Below, piece after piece: positions 15,241 through 24,954 of a stretch of 64,000 nucleotides of DNA. This DNA is from an uncultured bacterium (GTDB lineage: Bacteria > Bacillota > Clostridia > Oscillospirales > Ruminococcaceae). The position numbers were made by a program, and so were the translations under genes. The notes under the pieces were generated by a model. That model worked only from the letters and a program-made list of their open reading frames with translations, did no database searches and had not been told where the DNA came from. Numbering within the stretch: the stretch's first letter is position 1; each line of letters opens with the position of its first letter. The stretch lies in assembly GCA_905215965.1 (NCBI GenBank), contig CAJMSD010000002.1:248001-312000 (forward strand). The letters are read 5' to 3'.

Positions 15241-18200
15241 TTAATTATCTTCGGGAACAGCTTCGTCTCCTTGGAAATCGACCTGTTCCATTTTAAGCAG
15301 CTTCGAGATACCGTCCTCCTGCATCGTCACGCCGTAAAGGACATTTGCCTCCTCCATAGCGCTTCGTCTGTGAGTAACGAGTACAAACTGCGTTGTATCG
15401 GTAAAATTCTGCAAATACTGAGCATATTTTCTTACATTGACCTCGTCAAGAGCCGCGTCTATCTCGTCAAGAATACAGAACGGCGCAGGTCTTAGTCTGA
15501 GTATTGCAAAATAAATTGCAATTGCAACGAACGACTGCTCTCCGCCGGACAGAGAGATAAGGTTCTTGATGACCTTTCCGGGAGGAGCAACGCTTATTTC
15601 AATGCCTGATTCAAGCACATTTTCTGGATCGGTCAGAATAAGCTCAGCCTTGCCGCCGCCGAACAATTCAACGAATATCTCCTTGAAATTGGAGTTTATG
15701 ACCGCAAAGCTTTCAGAGAAAATACGGCACATCTCAGCGGTAAGGTCGGATATGATATCTTCAAGCTCGCGCTTTGATTTCTGAACGTCCGCAAGCTGAG
15801 CCGACATAAATTCGTACCGCTCCGAAACCTCTTTATATTCCTCGATAGCCTCAACATTAACATTGCCGAGAGCGCGGATTTTATTCTTAACGTCCGAAAG
15901 CTCTTTCTGAGCCGCCGCAGAATCTTCTATTTTTTCGGCAAGCTGAACCGCCTCGGAACGCGTAAGCTCATATACCTCAAGAAGCTGACGTATTATTCCG
16001 TCGCTGTCGCGGCAGTTATTTTCACGCCGCTCTTCAAGCCTTGTTATCTCAGCCGAAAGCTTTTCCTTAGCGTTGTTGATTTCGCGCATTCCCTGCTGTA
16101 TCTCATTAACAAGGCGGCTTTGCTCGGTATACATATCCTGATAGCGTCTTATCTGCTCGTTATATGCAGAAGTATTGTCCTTAAAGCTGTCAAGCCTGTT
16201 TTTTATAGACTCGATATCCGACTTTTTCTGCGTTATCATTTCGCTGCGCCGCGAGATCTCTTCCTCGAAGCTCTTGTTTCCCGCTTCAAGCTCCTGCCGC
16301 GATTTCTTTATACGCTCTATTTCAATTTCCTGCGCCTGACAGTCCTTGCTGAGCTCCACGCTTCTGAGCTTCAGCTCGGAAAGCCGTGCCGACAATTCCT
16401 CTCTTCTGATCCTCAGCTTTTCACGCGTATCCTGTCCCTGCGCAAGCTCGGATTCGGCAGCTTTTATCTCGGATTCAAGCTCAACAAGCTCCTTCTCGGC
16501 GTCCTTTATGGTTTTCTGAGCCTTGACTATTTTTTCTTCCGATTCGGAAATAAGCCTTTCGGAATTCTCGGACTGCGTCTTGATCTGTGACGAAAGAGAA
16601 GCAAGGCTTGAAAGCTCCGCATTGATACGTACCTCGTCCGCTTCATGAACTGTCAGTTCTTCTTTTGCTCCTCCGATATCGAACCGCAGCTTTTCCGATT
16701 CTGCACGAAGCTTTTCCGCCTTGCCGCGTAGCTGATCGCGCTCCGCCGAGAGCTTTTCTATCTCGGCGTCAAGCTTTTCTATTTCATTTTTCCTTGTAAT
16801 TATTCCGCCCGACTTCTGCGAAGAACCTCCGGTAAACGAACCGCCCGCGTTTATTATCTGACCGTCAAGCGTTACTATTCTGAATTTATAGCCGTACTTT
16901 TTCGCTATAACGGCAGCGGTATTGATGTCCTCGGCGATAACTATCCGTCCGAGGAGCGAATTAACGATACCCGTAAATTTCGGGTCGAAGCTTACTATTT
17001 TATTGGCGTATGAAACGAATCCCTCGCACTGCTCTATTCCCTGTTCATGCAGCGTATTTCCTCTTACCGAGGTAACGGGCAGAAAAGTTGCACGTCCGCC
17101 GCGCTGCTCCTTTAAGAAATTAATGCATCTTTTGGCGATGTCCTCGTTTTCAACGATGATATTCTGAACAGCTCCGCCGAGAGCCGTTTCAATGGCGACA
17201 GCATATTCAGGCTCGGTGCTGACATTCTGCGCGACCGTTCCTAAAACTCCGCCTATCCTGCCTTGATTTGAGGCTTTCAGAACAGCCTTTACGCTTCCTG
17301 CAAAGCCCTCCATATTATTTTCAAGATCGCTGAGTATCTTTCGTCTCTGCTGCTTGTCTTTAAGCGCGTAAAGCGCCTTTTCGAATTCAAGCTTTGCTTG
17401 TTCAAAGCCGTCCTTTCGCGATTTATAAAGTCTTTCAAGTCCAGACAGCTTGTTGCTGACGGACAATTTTTCTTCTTTGCATCGGCTGAGTGAAGAATTT
17501 AATTTTTCCGTTTCGTCGGCGTAATCCTTCAGCTGAGTTTCAAAGCCGCTTCCGTTTTCACGGAGCTGAACAAGACGTTTTTGCTCCTCGTCGATGATAT
17601 TTCGCGCCGATTCGCTGCCGAAGCTGCATTCGCTCCGTTTTATGTAGAGACTGTTAATTTTGCTTCCGGTCTCGTTAAAAGCGGTGCCTGCAAGATCATT
17701 CTGCTGCTGAGCCTTTGAAAACTCGGAAGTGACCGCCGTAATTTCCTTATCGTTATTATTTTTTTCGCCGCACAGCTCTTTCAGCTTATTTTCCGAAGCT
17801 TCAAGCTGCATATCAAGCTGCTTCATGCTGCCCTGCGAGTCATTGATGCTCTGCCGAGCTGTGCGAACCGCTTCTTCACAGTGAGCGATATCGTTTTCAA
17901 GAACGGCTATATCCGATTTAAGCGTTGAAGCGGACTGCTCCTCCTCAAGCATTTTTCGTCTCAGCTCATCGGAACGCGAGGTACACTCCTGCATACGCGT
18001 ATAGCCTTCCTGACGCTTCTCCTCTTGACGCTGTATATCGCTTTCAATATTTTCGTATTCGCTTCGGCTCACGAGAAGCTTCTCGTCAAGACCGTCAAGC
18101 TTTACTTTAAGCTCGTCAAGCCGATTCACCCAGACGGATATCTCAAGCTTTTTCCGCTGTTCGGCAAGCTTTATAAATTTTTCGGCTTTCTGCGACTGAA

Positions 18201-18819
18201 TGCGGAGAGGTTCTACCCGTCCCTCAAGCTCCGAAAGAATATCCGTAAGACGAAGTAGATTCTCCTGTGCGCTTGTCAGCTTGCGCTCGGCCTCCAGCTT
18301 TTTATAGCGGAATTTTGAAATTCCTGCGGCTTCCTCAAAAATATCACGTCTTTCGCTGCTCTTTGCACCGACTATCTCGGCGATACGTCCCTGACCGATG
18401 ATCGAATAGCCGTCTCTGCCAAGTCCCGTATCCATGAACAATTCGTTTATATCCTTAAGACGAACCTGTCTGCCGTTTATCATATATTCGCTTTCTCCGC
18501 TGCGGTAAAGCTTACGGGTAACGGCTACCTCATCGCCCTGTTCCCTTAGAGTACCGTCGGAATTATCGATATTCAGGGTAACTGCGGCAAATCCCATAGG
18601 CTTTCTTGCAACAGTACCGGAAAAAATAACGTCCTCCATTTTGTTTCCTCTAAGCGTTTTTGTAGACTGCTCTCCGAGAACCCATCGAACCGAATCGCCG
18701 ATATTACTTTTTCCGCTGCCGTTCGGACCTACTACAGCGGTAAGTCCCTTGTCAAAGGTCAGGCTTATTTTATCGGGAAAGGATTTAAATCCCTGAATTT
18801 CCAATGATTTAAGATACAT
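15241..18819 (-). CDS. smc: Chromosome segregation ATPase SMC
   Basis: SMC forms the DNA-loop-extruding condensin with ScpA and ScpB. The 1192 residues are full length. The N-terminal Walker A (GPNGSGKS, 31-38) and R-loop region (RWVLGEQS) are followed by coiled coil (about 170-505). The hinge (about 510-680) contains GGVLGTVAQNV and the G-rich NAGGSFTGGSS. A return coiled coil (about 680-1020) follows, and the C-terminal head has the signature LSGGEQSFVAIA (about 1088) and Walker B FCILDEIDAALDE (about 1115). AGGAGGTG precedes the ATG. It lies five bases after the radical SAM gene and before ftsY, the usual rnc-smc-ftsY order of Firmicutes. Confidence 0.97.
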   Translation of the reverse strand: MYLKSLEIQGFKSFPDKISLTFDKGLTAVVGPNGSGKSNIGDSVRWVLGEQSTKTLRGNKMEDVIFSGTVARKPMGFAAVTLNIDNSDGTLREQGDEVAVTRKLYRSGESEYMINGRQVRLKDINELFMDTGLGRDGYSIIGQGRIAEIVGAKSSERRDIFEEAAGISKFRYKKLEAERKLTSAQENLLRLTDILSELEGRVEPLRIQSQKAEKFIKLAEQRKKLEISVWVNRLDELKVKLDGLDEKLLVSRSEYENIESDIQRQEEKRQEGYTRMQECTSRSDELRRKMLEEEQSASTLKSDIAVLENDIAHCEEAVRTARQSINDSQGSMKQLDMQLEASENKLKELCGEKNNNDKEITAVTSEFSKAQQQNDLAGTAFNETGSKINSLYIKRSECSFGSESARNIIDEEQKRLVQLRENGSGFETQLKDYADETEKLNSSLSRCKEEKLSVSNKLSGLERLYKSRKDGFEQAKLEFEKALYALKDKQQRRKILSDLENNMEGFAGSVKAVLKASNQGRIGGVLGTVAQNVSTEPEYAVAIETALGGAVQNIIVENEDIAKRCINFLKEQRGGRATFLPVTSVRGNTLHEQGIEQCEGFVSYANKIVSFDPKFTGIVNSLLGRIVIAEDINTAAVIAKKYGYKFRIVTLDGQIINAGGSFTGGSSQKSGGIITRKNEIEKLDAEIEKLSAERDQLRGKAEKLRAESEKLRFDIGGAKEELTVHEADEVRINAELSSLASLSSQIKTQSENSERLISESEEKIVKAQKTIKDAEKELVELESEIKAAESELAQGQDTREKLRIRREELSARLSELKLRSVELSKDCQAQEIEIERIKKSRQELEAGNKSFEEEISRRSEMITQKKSDIESIKNRLDSFKDNTSAYNEQIRRYQDMYTEQSRLVNEIQQGMREINNAKEKLSAEITRLEERRENNCRDSDGIIRQLLEVYELTRSEAVQLAEKIEDSAAAQKELSDVKNKIRALGNVNVEAIEEYKEVSERYEFMSAQLADVQKSKRELEDIISDLTAEMCRIFSESFAVINSNFKEIFVELFGGGKAELILTDPENVLESGIEISVAPPGKVIKNLISLSGGEQSFVAIAIYFAILRLRPAPFCILDEIDAALDEVNVRKYAQYLQNFTDTTQFVLVTHRRSAMEEANVLYGVTMQEDGISKLLKMEQVDFQGDEAVPEDN

Positions 18820-18823
18820 TCAT

Positions 18824-19816
18824 TCACCTCCTCGGTTCGCATTGATATATCGGGATATTTTCATCTCCGACTATTTTTATGTCAGTGCCCTGACTTTTAA
18901 AATATTCAACATTTATCTTCTTATGACCGAGCGCTTTGCTGATACACGACGGATTTACGGCAAAAACGCAGTTTTTCAAACGGTCGCGCCGAATTATCGC
19001 GCTCATCGCCGTTCTGTATATTCTCGACTCGCACAGCTCTCTGAACGCAGGATGATAATATCCGCCGATCATATCGCCCTCAACTCCGTCGGAAGCGTGA
19101 AGTCCGCATTTTATTACTCTGATGTCGTTGTTATGGCAGCGCGCCAGCATATCCGCACACAACGTAACGGCCGTATCGAACGGCATGGTTTTATATTCTC
19201 CCGATTTATAAAGCTCCGCAAGCTTAGTGCCTTTAAGTATCACAACAGGATATATTCTTAAAGTATCGGGACGAATATTGATAATTCTGTCCATAGTTTC
19301 AAGCTCATCGGCGGCGCTGCTCTTATACAGCCCTACCATCATCTGCAAGCCAAGCTCAAACCCGAACTTTCTTATCAGCTCCGACGCATTCACAACGTCC
19401 TGCGCATTATGTCCTCTGTTATTGGCATTCAGCACCTCGTCCGACATTGACTGCGCGCCAAGCTCGATCGAAGTAACTCCGTAATTTTTCAGAAGTTTCA
19501 GTATCTCCCCGTCAATGCAGTCGGGACGCGTAGATATCCTTATTCCGCTGAATTTTCCCTCGCCGAGGAACTCCTGCGCCGCTTCGAGCAGCTCCAGCAT
19601 ATAGGCTTTCGGAATGGCTGTAAAGCTTCCTCCGAAGAAAGCGATCTCAGTATTTTCCGGAGCTTTCACCTCTGTCAGAGCCTTTTCGCAAATACGTCTA
19701 ACGTCCTCGCCTGTCGGAGCAGTCTGCGTTCCGCTGATTATATGCTGATTACAGAAGCTGCACATATTAGGACAGCCGATATGCGGAACGAATATTGAAA
19801 TATTACTGTGCTTCAT
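18824..19816 (-). CDS. Elp3-like radical SAM protein
   Basis: A 330-residue radical SAM enzyme of the Elp3-related group that lies beside rnc and smc in many Clostridia. The 4Fe-4S cluster motif is CPNMCSFC (Cx3Cx2C, about residues 14-21). The SAM-binding stretch AFFGGSFTAIP, SIELGAQSM and MMVGLY strands follow. It lacks the acetyltransferase domain of true Elp3, and its substrate is not established as far as I know; a tRNA target is plausible. The start at 19816 lies inside the end of rnc, with GGAG ten bases upstream, so translation is coupled. An in-frame ATG 33 bases earlier is less likely. Confidence 0.9.
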   Translation of the reverse strand: MKHSNISIFVPHIGCPNMCSFCNQHIISGTQTAPTGEDVRRICEKALTEVKAPENTEIAFFGGSFTAIPKAYMLELLEAAQEFLGEGKFSGIRISTRPDCIDGEILKLLKNYGVTSIELGAQSMSDEVLNANNRGHNAQDVVNASELIRKFGFELGLQMMVGLYKSSAADELETMDRIINIRPDTLRIYPVVILKGTKLAELYKSGEYKTMPFDTAVTLCADMLARCHNNDIRVIKCGLHASDGVEGDMIGGYYHPAFRELCESRIYRTAMSAIIRRDRLKNCVFAVNPSCISKALGHKKINVEYFKSQGTDIKIVGDENIPIYQCEPRR

Positions 19817-20495
19817 AACCCATAAGCTCCAGCGCTTCCTTGGCGGCAAGCTGTTCGGCTTCCTTTTTGCTCTTGCCCGTACCCTTTCCGATAACGTTCG
19901 AATTCAGGCACACCTCAACCACAAAGCGTTTGTTATGATCCGGTCCCTCTTCGCCCACAAGAATATATTCGACCTTTTCCTCGGGATTTTTCTGGACGAT
20001 CTCCTGAAGAATGGTTTTAAAATCGCTGAAGGCAGGCTTTGCAACGTGCTGAACGTCCTTGGGAATAAAGTGCAGGATATGCTTGGCGGCAGCTTCTATA
20101 CCGCCGTCGAGGTAAATTGCGGCAATGACAGCTTCAAATGCGTCCGCAAGAATAGAAGGACGTTCGCGGCCGCCCGTATTTTCCTCGCCTTTGCCGAGCA
20201 TAAGAAATTCGCCGAGCTTTATCTCCTTTGCAAAAATATGAAGAGATTTTTCGCAGACAAGCGACGCTCTCAGCTTTGTAAGCTCACCCTCGGCAACGTC
20301 TCTGAGATTCTCGTAAAGATAATCGGATACGACTATTGAAAGCACGCTGTCTCCGAGAAATTCAAGACGCTCGTTGCTTCCTCCGGGTATCTTTTTTTCG
20401 TTCGCATAGGACGAATGAGTAAGAGCCTGACGTATAAGCTCTTTATTTTTAAAGCGGTATTTTATAATTTCCTCAAATTTTTCTGTATTCATCAT
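19803..20495 (-). CDS. rnc: Ribonuclease III
   Basis: Cleaves double-stranded RNA in rRNA precursors and regulatory duplexes. The 230 residues have the nuclease signature NERLEFLGDSVLSIVVSDYL, and the catalytic Asp and Glu of ILADAFEAVIAAIYLDGG. A C-terminal double-stranded RNA-binding domain (FKTILQEIVQKN to SKKEAEQLAAKEAL) completes it. GGAGG lies nine bases before the first of two adjacent ATGs. It starts two bases past the plsX stop. The acpP gene that often separates plsX and rnc is absent here. Confidence 0.97.
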   Translation of the reverse strand: MMNTEKFEEIIKYRFKNKELIRQALTHSSYANEKKIPGGSNERLEFLGDSVLSIVVSDYLYENLRDVAEGELTKLRASLVCEKSLHIFAKEIKLGEFLMLGKGEENTGGRERPSILADAFEAVIAAIYLDGGIEAAAKHILHFIPKDVQHVAKPAFSDFKTILQEIVQKNPEEKVEYILVGEEGPDHNKRFVVEVCLNSNVIGKGTGKSKKEAEQLAAKEALELMGYEAQ

Positions 20496-20496
20496 T

Positions 20497-21501
20497 TTAT
20501 TTTTCCTCCGAAGCTTCGGAAATACGGCATACATAGCTTTCTATCTCGCCCGTGACGTTGCCTTCAACGCATTTTACGGCCTGACGCACGGCATTAAAGA
20601 ACGCAGTTCCGTCCGAGCTTCCGTGAGCCTTTATGACCGGCTTTCTTACTCCGAGCAAAGCCGAACCGCCCACTTCTTTATAATCCATCTGCTTTTTAAA
20701 GCTCTTGATTTTTCCGAGCGAAAACAGCGCTCCGATCTTTCCTGCTCCCGAAAAGATCCATTTCAGCTTTCCGGCAAAGAATGAACCCATTCCCTCATAA
20801 AGCTTGAGAGCGATATTTCCCGTAAATCCGTCGGTCACGATAACGTCACAGCTTCCGCCCGGCATATCTCTCGCCTCTATATTGCCGATAAAATTCAGTC
20901 CCGACTTTTGGAGCAGCTGATAAGCCTCGATCTCAAGCTCGCGCCCCTTTGTCTCCTCTGCTCCGATATTAAGAAGTCCTACCCTTGGATTTTTGATCCC
21001 AAGGACTTTCTCCATATAGGCGCAGCCCATCATGGCAAACTGGACGAGCATTTCCGGACGGCATTCAGTATTTGCTCCGGCGTCGGTAAGAATGAAATTT
21101 CCCTTTGCCGACGGCATAACAGGCGACGGAGCGATTCTTTTTACTCCCTTTATGCGCTTAACGATAAAGGTCGCTCCCATAACAAGCGCGCCTGTGCTTC
21201 CGGCAGAGACAAAAGCGTCGCCCTTATCCTGAGCAAGAAGCTGAAGTCCGAGACCCATAGAGGTGTTTTTCTTTGACTTCACAATTTCCTTTGGCTCTTC
21301 ATGGATATCAAAGCTCTCGTCCGTATGTACGATCTCTATACCGTCAAGGCTAATGCCGTTTTCGGCAGCGCACTTTTGGAGCTTGTCTTTGCTTCCCGTA
21401 ATAATAATTTCCGTATCAAGCTCGTCCGCAGCTCTGCGGCAGCCCTTTATGACCTCTAACGGAGCGTTGTCTCCTCCGAAACCGTCAACAATTACTTTCA
21501 T
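20497..21501 (-). CDS. plsX: Phosphate acyltransferase PlsX
   Basis: Converts acyl-ACP to acyl phosphate for PlsY in phospholipid synthesis; a peripheral membrane enzyme. The 334 residues begin MKVIVDGFGGDNAPLEVIKG, the family opening, and contain DEPKEIV-type and FVSAGSTGALVMGATFIVKR motifs and the conserved DGFTGNIALKLYEG. AAAGGA precedes the start at 21501, which lies inside the end of trmFO, so the genes overlap by 17 bases. Its stop is followed two bases later by the rnc start. Confidence 0.96.
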   Translation of the reverse strand: MKVIVDGFGGDNAPLEVIKGCRRAADELDTEIIITGSKDKLQKCAAENGISLDGIEIVHTDESFDIHEEPKEIVKSKKNTSMGLGLQLLAQDKGDAFVSAGSTGALVMGATFIVKRIKGVKRIAPSPVMPSAKGNFILTDAGANTECRPEMLVQFAMMGCAYMEKVLGIKNPRVGLLNIGAEETKGRELEIEAYQLLQKSGLNFIGNIEARDMPGGSCDVIVTDGFTGNIALKLYEGMGSFFAGKLKWIFSGAGKIGALFSLGKIKSFKKQMDYKEVGGSALLGVRKPVIKAHGSSDGTAFFNAVRQAVKCVEGNVTGEIESYVCRISEASEEK

Positions 21502-22819
21502 AGCCGATCCTTTCTGTTTCACGCCTGAGAGACTGAACGGCTCTTTCGGCGTATGCTCCGTATTTTTCCTTTTTGTCGCGTATTCTTACGCCAAGCTCGG
21601 GAAGTATGCCCATATTTGCTCCCATCGGCTGAAATTTGCCTGCGTTAAAGCTGTCGCTGACGTATGCCGAAAGCGCGCCGAGCATCGTATCTCTTGGCAG
21701 CACAAGCGGCTCAAGACCTTTTATCCTGCGAGCTGCCGAAATACCTGCTATCATTCCGCTTGCAGCCGATTCCATATATCCCTCCACACCTGTGATCTGT
21801 CCTGCAAACCACAAGCGCGGTTCGTTTTTCATTGAAAAGTCCGCGTTAAGAAGCTCGGGACTGTTGATAAACGTATTTCTGTGCATTACGCCGTAACGCA
21901 GAAATTCGGCATTTTCAAGTCCGGGTATCATAGAAAATACGCGCTTCTGCTCTCCGAACTTTAGATTTGTCTGGAATCCCACAAGATTGAACATAGTGCC
22001 CTCGCGGTTTTCACGCCGGAGCTGAACAACGGCATAAGGCCGTCTGCCCGTACGCTTATCCGTGATGCCCACAGGCTTCATCGGACCAAATCTCATTGTA
22101 TCCACACCTCTTGACGCAAGCTCTTCTATCGGCATACAGCCTTCGTACACGCTGAACGGATGAGTTTCAAAATCCTTTAGCTGAACCCGCTCTGCTCCGA
22201 TAAGAGCCTCATAGAAGGCGGTATACTCCTCCTTGTTCATGGGACAGTTTATATAATCGGCGTCGCCTCTGTCATAGCGCGAGGCGTAGAAAACCTTATC
22301 CATATCAAGGCTCCCGCAGGAAACGATCGGAGCGGCTGCGTCATAAAAGCTAAGACCCTCTCCGCAAATTTCGCTGATCTTTTCCGCAAAAGCGTCCGAT
22401 GTAAGGGGTCCTGTGGCAATAATTGTCATTCCGTCGGGAATATCGGTAACTTCCTCTTCAACGACTTCGATATATGGATTGCTTCTGATTTTTTCGGTAA
22501 TGCTGTCGGAGAATTTTTTTCTGTCAACGGCAAGCGCTCCTCCTGCTTCAACGGCATTTTCCTTTGCGCACGGAACGGTCAGCGAACCGAGCATTTCCAT
22601 TTCGGTTTTAAGCAGACCCGCAGCCGATTCCAGTCTTGCGGCTTTAAGGGAATTCGAGCATACAAGCTCCGCAAAGCCGCTGTAGTGATGTGCCGGAGAA
22701 TATTTTTTCGGCTTCATTTCAAAAAGCCTTACGTTTATACCGCTGCTTGCAAGTCTCCATGCAGCTTCGCAGCCTGCCAGTCCCGCTCCTATAACATTTA
22801 CAACAACACCGCTCATCAT
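21485..22819 (-). CDS. trmFO: Methylenetetrahydrofolate-tRNA-(uracil-5-)-methyltransferase TrmFO
   Basis: A flavoenzyme that makes m5U54 in the tRNA T-loop using methylene-tetrahydrofolate. The N-terminal FAD-binding GAGLAGCEAAWRLA, the SNSLKAARLESAAGLLKTEM segment, the NCPMNKEEY element with the catalytic-type Cys, and GQITGVEGYMESAASGMIAGI are all characteristic. Length 444 residues fits. The start overlaps the topA stop in an ATGA. The order topA-trmFO follows the Firmicute pattern. Confidence 0.96.
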   Translation of the reverse strand: MMSGVVVNVIGAGLAGCEAAWRLASSGINVRLFEMKPKKYSPAHHYSGFAELVCSNSLKAARLESAAGLLKTEMEMLGSLTVPCAKENAVEAGGALAVDRKKFSDSITEKIRSNPYIEVVEEEVTDIPDGMTIIATGPLTSDAFAEKISEICGEGLSFYDAAAPIVSCGSLDMDKVFYASRYDRGDADYINCPMNKEEYTAFYEALIGAERVQLKDFETHPFSVYEGCMPIEELASRGVDTMRFGPMKPVGITDKRTGRRPYAVVQLRRENREGTMFNLVGFQTNLKFGEQKRVFSMIPGLENAEFLRYGVMHRNTFINSPELLNADFSMKNEPRLWFAGQITGVEGYMESAASGMIAGISAARRIKGLEPLVLPRDTMLGALSAYVSDSFNAGKFQPMGANMGILPELGVRIRDKKEKYGAYAERAVQSLRRETERIGYESNC

Positions 22820-24894
22820 TCAAGCTCGCTTTCATAGCCGCATTCAGGATTTTCGCACACGATCCTGCCGTTTTTTCTTCCCTTTATAAACAGCGACTTT
22901 CCGCATTTCGGGCATTTTTCCTTAGAGGGAACGTTCCATGTCATGAACGTGCAGTCGGGATATCCCTCGCAGCCGTAAAAGCTTCTTCCCTTCTTTGATT
23001 TTTTCAGCAGCATTTTCTTGCCGCATATAGGACAGTTTCCGTCCGTTTCCTGAACGATCTTCTTTGTATTTCTGCACTCGGGAAATCCCGGACAGGCAAG
23101 GAATTTACCGTATTTGCTGTATTTTATTACCATATTTCTGCCGCAAAGCTCACAGACAACATCTGTTTCTTCGTCGGGAACTTTAACTCGCTTTCCCTCC
23201 ATAGCCACCTCGGCTTCGTCAAGAGTTTTGGCAAAGTCGTCGTAAAACTCATGCAGAGTATTAACCCAGTCTTTTTCGCCGTGCTCGACCTTATCAAGGT
23301 TATCCTCCATCTGAGCGGTAAACTTAGCGTCAACAATATTGTTGAAGTGATCCTTCATAAGCTCCGTTGTTACCTCTCCGAGAGTCGTTGGCTTAAGCTG
23401 CTTTCCCTCATGCTCTACATAACGGCGGTCGGTTATCGTAGTGATAGTAGGAGCGTAGGTACTCGGTCTTCCGATACCGTTTTCTTCAAGAGCCTTTATC
23501 AGTGAAGCTTCCGTGTAACGTGCCGGCGGCTGAGTAAAATGCTGGTTTCCGTTAATAGATTTAAGCTCCAGCTTATCTCCGGAAGAGAGCGGAGGAAGCA
23601 TTTTCTTATTTTCGTCTGCCGAATCGCTCGACTCCACATAAAGTGCGGTAAATCCGTCAAATTTGACGGAATATCCCGACGCTCTGAAAATACATCCGTT
23701 TGCCTCGATATCAACGGAAACGGTATCAAGAAGCGCGTTAGCCATCTGACTTGCAATAAAGCGTTCCCAGATAAGCTTATACAGCTTATACTGATCGTTT
23801 GAAAGACTGGATTTCACACGGTCGGGAGTGAGATCAGGCATTGACGGGCGAATAGCCTCGTGCGCGTCCTGAGCGTTATTTTTGGATTTGAATATTCTCG
23901 GTTCGGGAGGAAGATAATCCCTGCCGTAGGTCGTTTCGATATACTGAGCGGCGGAAGCGCGCGCCTCGTCGGATATTCTCAGGCTGTCCGTTCTCATATA
24001 AGTGATAAGACCGACAGCGCCGATATCCTGAATATCAATACCTTCGTAAAGCTCCTGCGCGGCTTTCATGGTGCGCTTTGCCGAGAATCCCAGCTTACGC
24101 GAAGCTTCCTGCTGTAAGGTAGATGTTATGAACGGCGGCGCGGGCTGCTTTTTCGTCACGCGCTTTTTCACGGATTTCACGGTATATTCCGCTCCATCAA
24201 GCCTTGCAAGAACTGCTCCGGCAGACGACTCGTCTGACATTTCAGGCTTTTTGCCGTCTACGGTGGCAAGAGCCGCGTCGAAGATCTTTTTCGAACCGGC
24301 GGCGGTGAACTTTGCGTCAACCGACCAGTATTCCTTCGGCACAAAACGGCGGATCTCATTTTCTCTGTCGACTATAAGCCGAACCGCGACCGACTGCACT
24401 CGTCCTGCCGAAAGACCTCTTCTGACCTTTTTCCAAAGGAACGGACTCAGCTTATAGCCGACAAGCCTGTCAAGGATTCGGCGCGCCTGCTGAGCGTTTA
24501 CAAGATCCACATCTATCTTATGCGGATTGCTCATACCGTTTTTTACTCCTGTTTTTGTGATCTCGTTGAAAGCGACGCGGTTATTTTCGTCCATATCGAG
24601 ACTGAGCATCTGAGCTATATGCCACGAAATTGCTTCTCCCTCACGGTCGGGGTCGGTCGCGAGATAGACCTTATCGCATTTTTTAGCTCTTTTTTTAAGC
24701 TCCTTGATAACGTCCTCCTTGCCCTTCATATCTACATATATCGGCTTGAAGTCGTTCTCCGTATCGACGCTGAGCTTTGACTTCTGAAGATCTCTTACAT
24801 GACCCATAGAAGCTATTACCTCATATCCTGCGCCGAGATATTTCTGTATTGTTTTTGCCTTTGCAGGCGACTCAACTATAACTAAATCTGACAT
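22816..24894 (-). CDS. topA: DNA topoisomerase I
   Basis: Type IA topoisomerase that relaxes negative supercoils. The TOPRIM domain opens with LVIVESPAKAKTIQKYLG and has the DPDREGEAISWH metal-binding motif. The catalytic Tyr lies in GLITYMRTDSLRIS (about 300). Three C-terminal four-Cys zinc ribbons are present (starting CELCGR, CPICGK and CPKCGK; about 583-692). The length of 692 residues is typical of Firmicutes. AAGGAG precedes the ATG. It lies between dprA and trmFO, the standard order. Confidence 0.97.
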   Translation of the reverse strand: MSDLVIVESPAKAKTIQKYLGAGYEVIASMGHVRDLQKSKLSVDTENDFKPIYVDMKGKEDVIKELKKRAKKCDKVYLATDPDREGEAISWHIAQMLSLDMDENNRVAFNEITKTGVKNGMSNPHKIDVDLVNAQQARRILDRLVGYKLSPFLWKKVRRGLSAGRVQSVAVRLIVDRENEIRRFVPKEYWSVDAKFTAAGSKKIFDAALATVDGKKPEMSDESSAGAVLARLDGAEYTVKSVKKRVTKKQPAPPFITSTLQQEASRKLGFSAKRTMKAAQELYEGIDIQDIGAVGLITYMRTDSLRISDEARASAAQYIETTYGRDYLPPEPRIFKSKNNAQDAHEAIRPSMPDLTPDRVKSSLSNDQYKLYKLIWERFIASQMANALLDTVSVDIEANGCIFRASGYSVKFDGFTALYVESSDSADENKKMLPPLSSGDKLELKSINGNQHFTQPPARYTEASLIKALEENGIGRPSTYAPTITTITDRRYVEHEGKQLKPTTLGEVTTELMKDHFNNIVDAKFTAQMEDNLDKVEHGEKDWVNTLHEFYDDFAKTLDEAEVAMEGKRVKVPDEETDVVCELCGRNMVIKYSKYGKFLACPGFPECRNTKKIVQETDGNCPICGKKMLLKKSKKGRSFYGCEGYPDCTFMTWNVPSKEKCPKCGKSLFIKGRKNGRIVCENPECGYESELE

Positions 24895-24954
24895 TTTGAA
24901 TCTCCTTTTATCTGAAACGGCAGCTGCCGTATAAATTATGTACCGCTTGGGAAA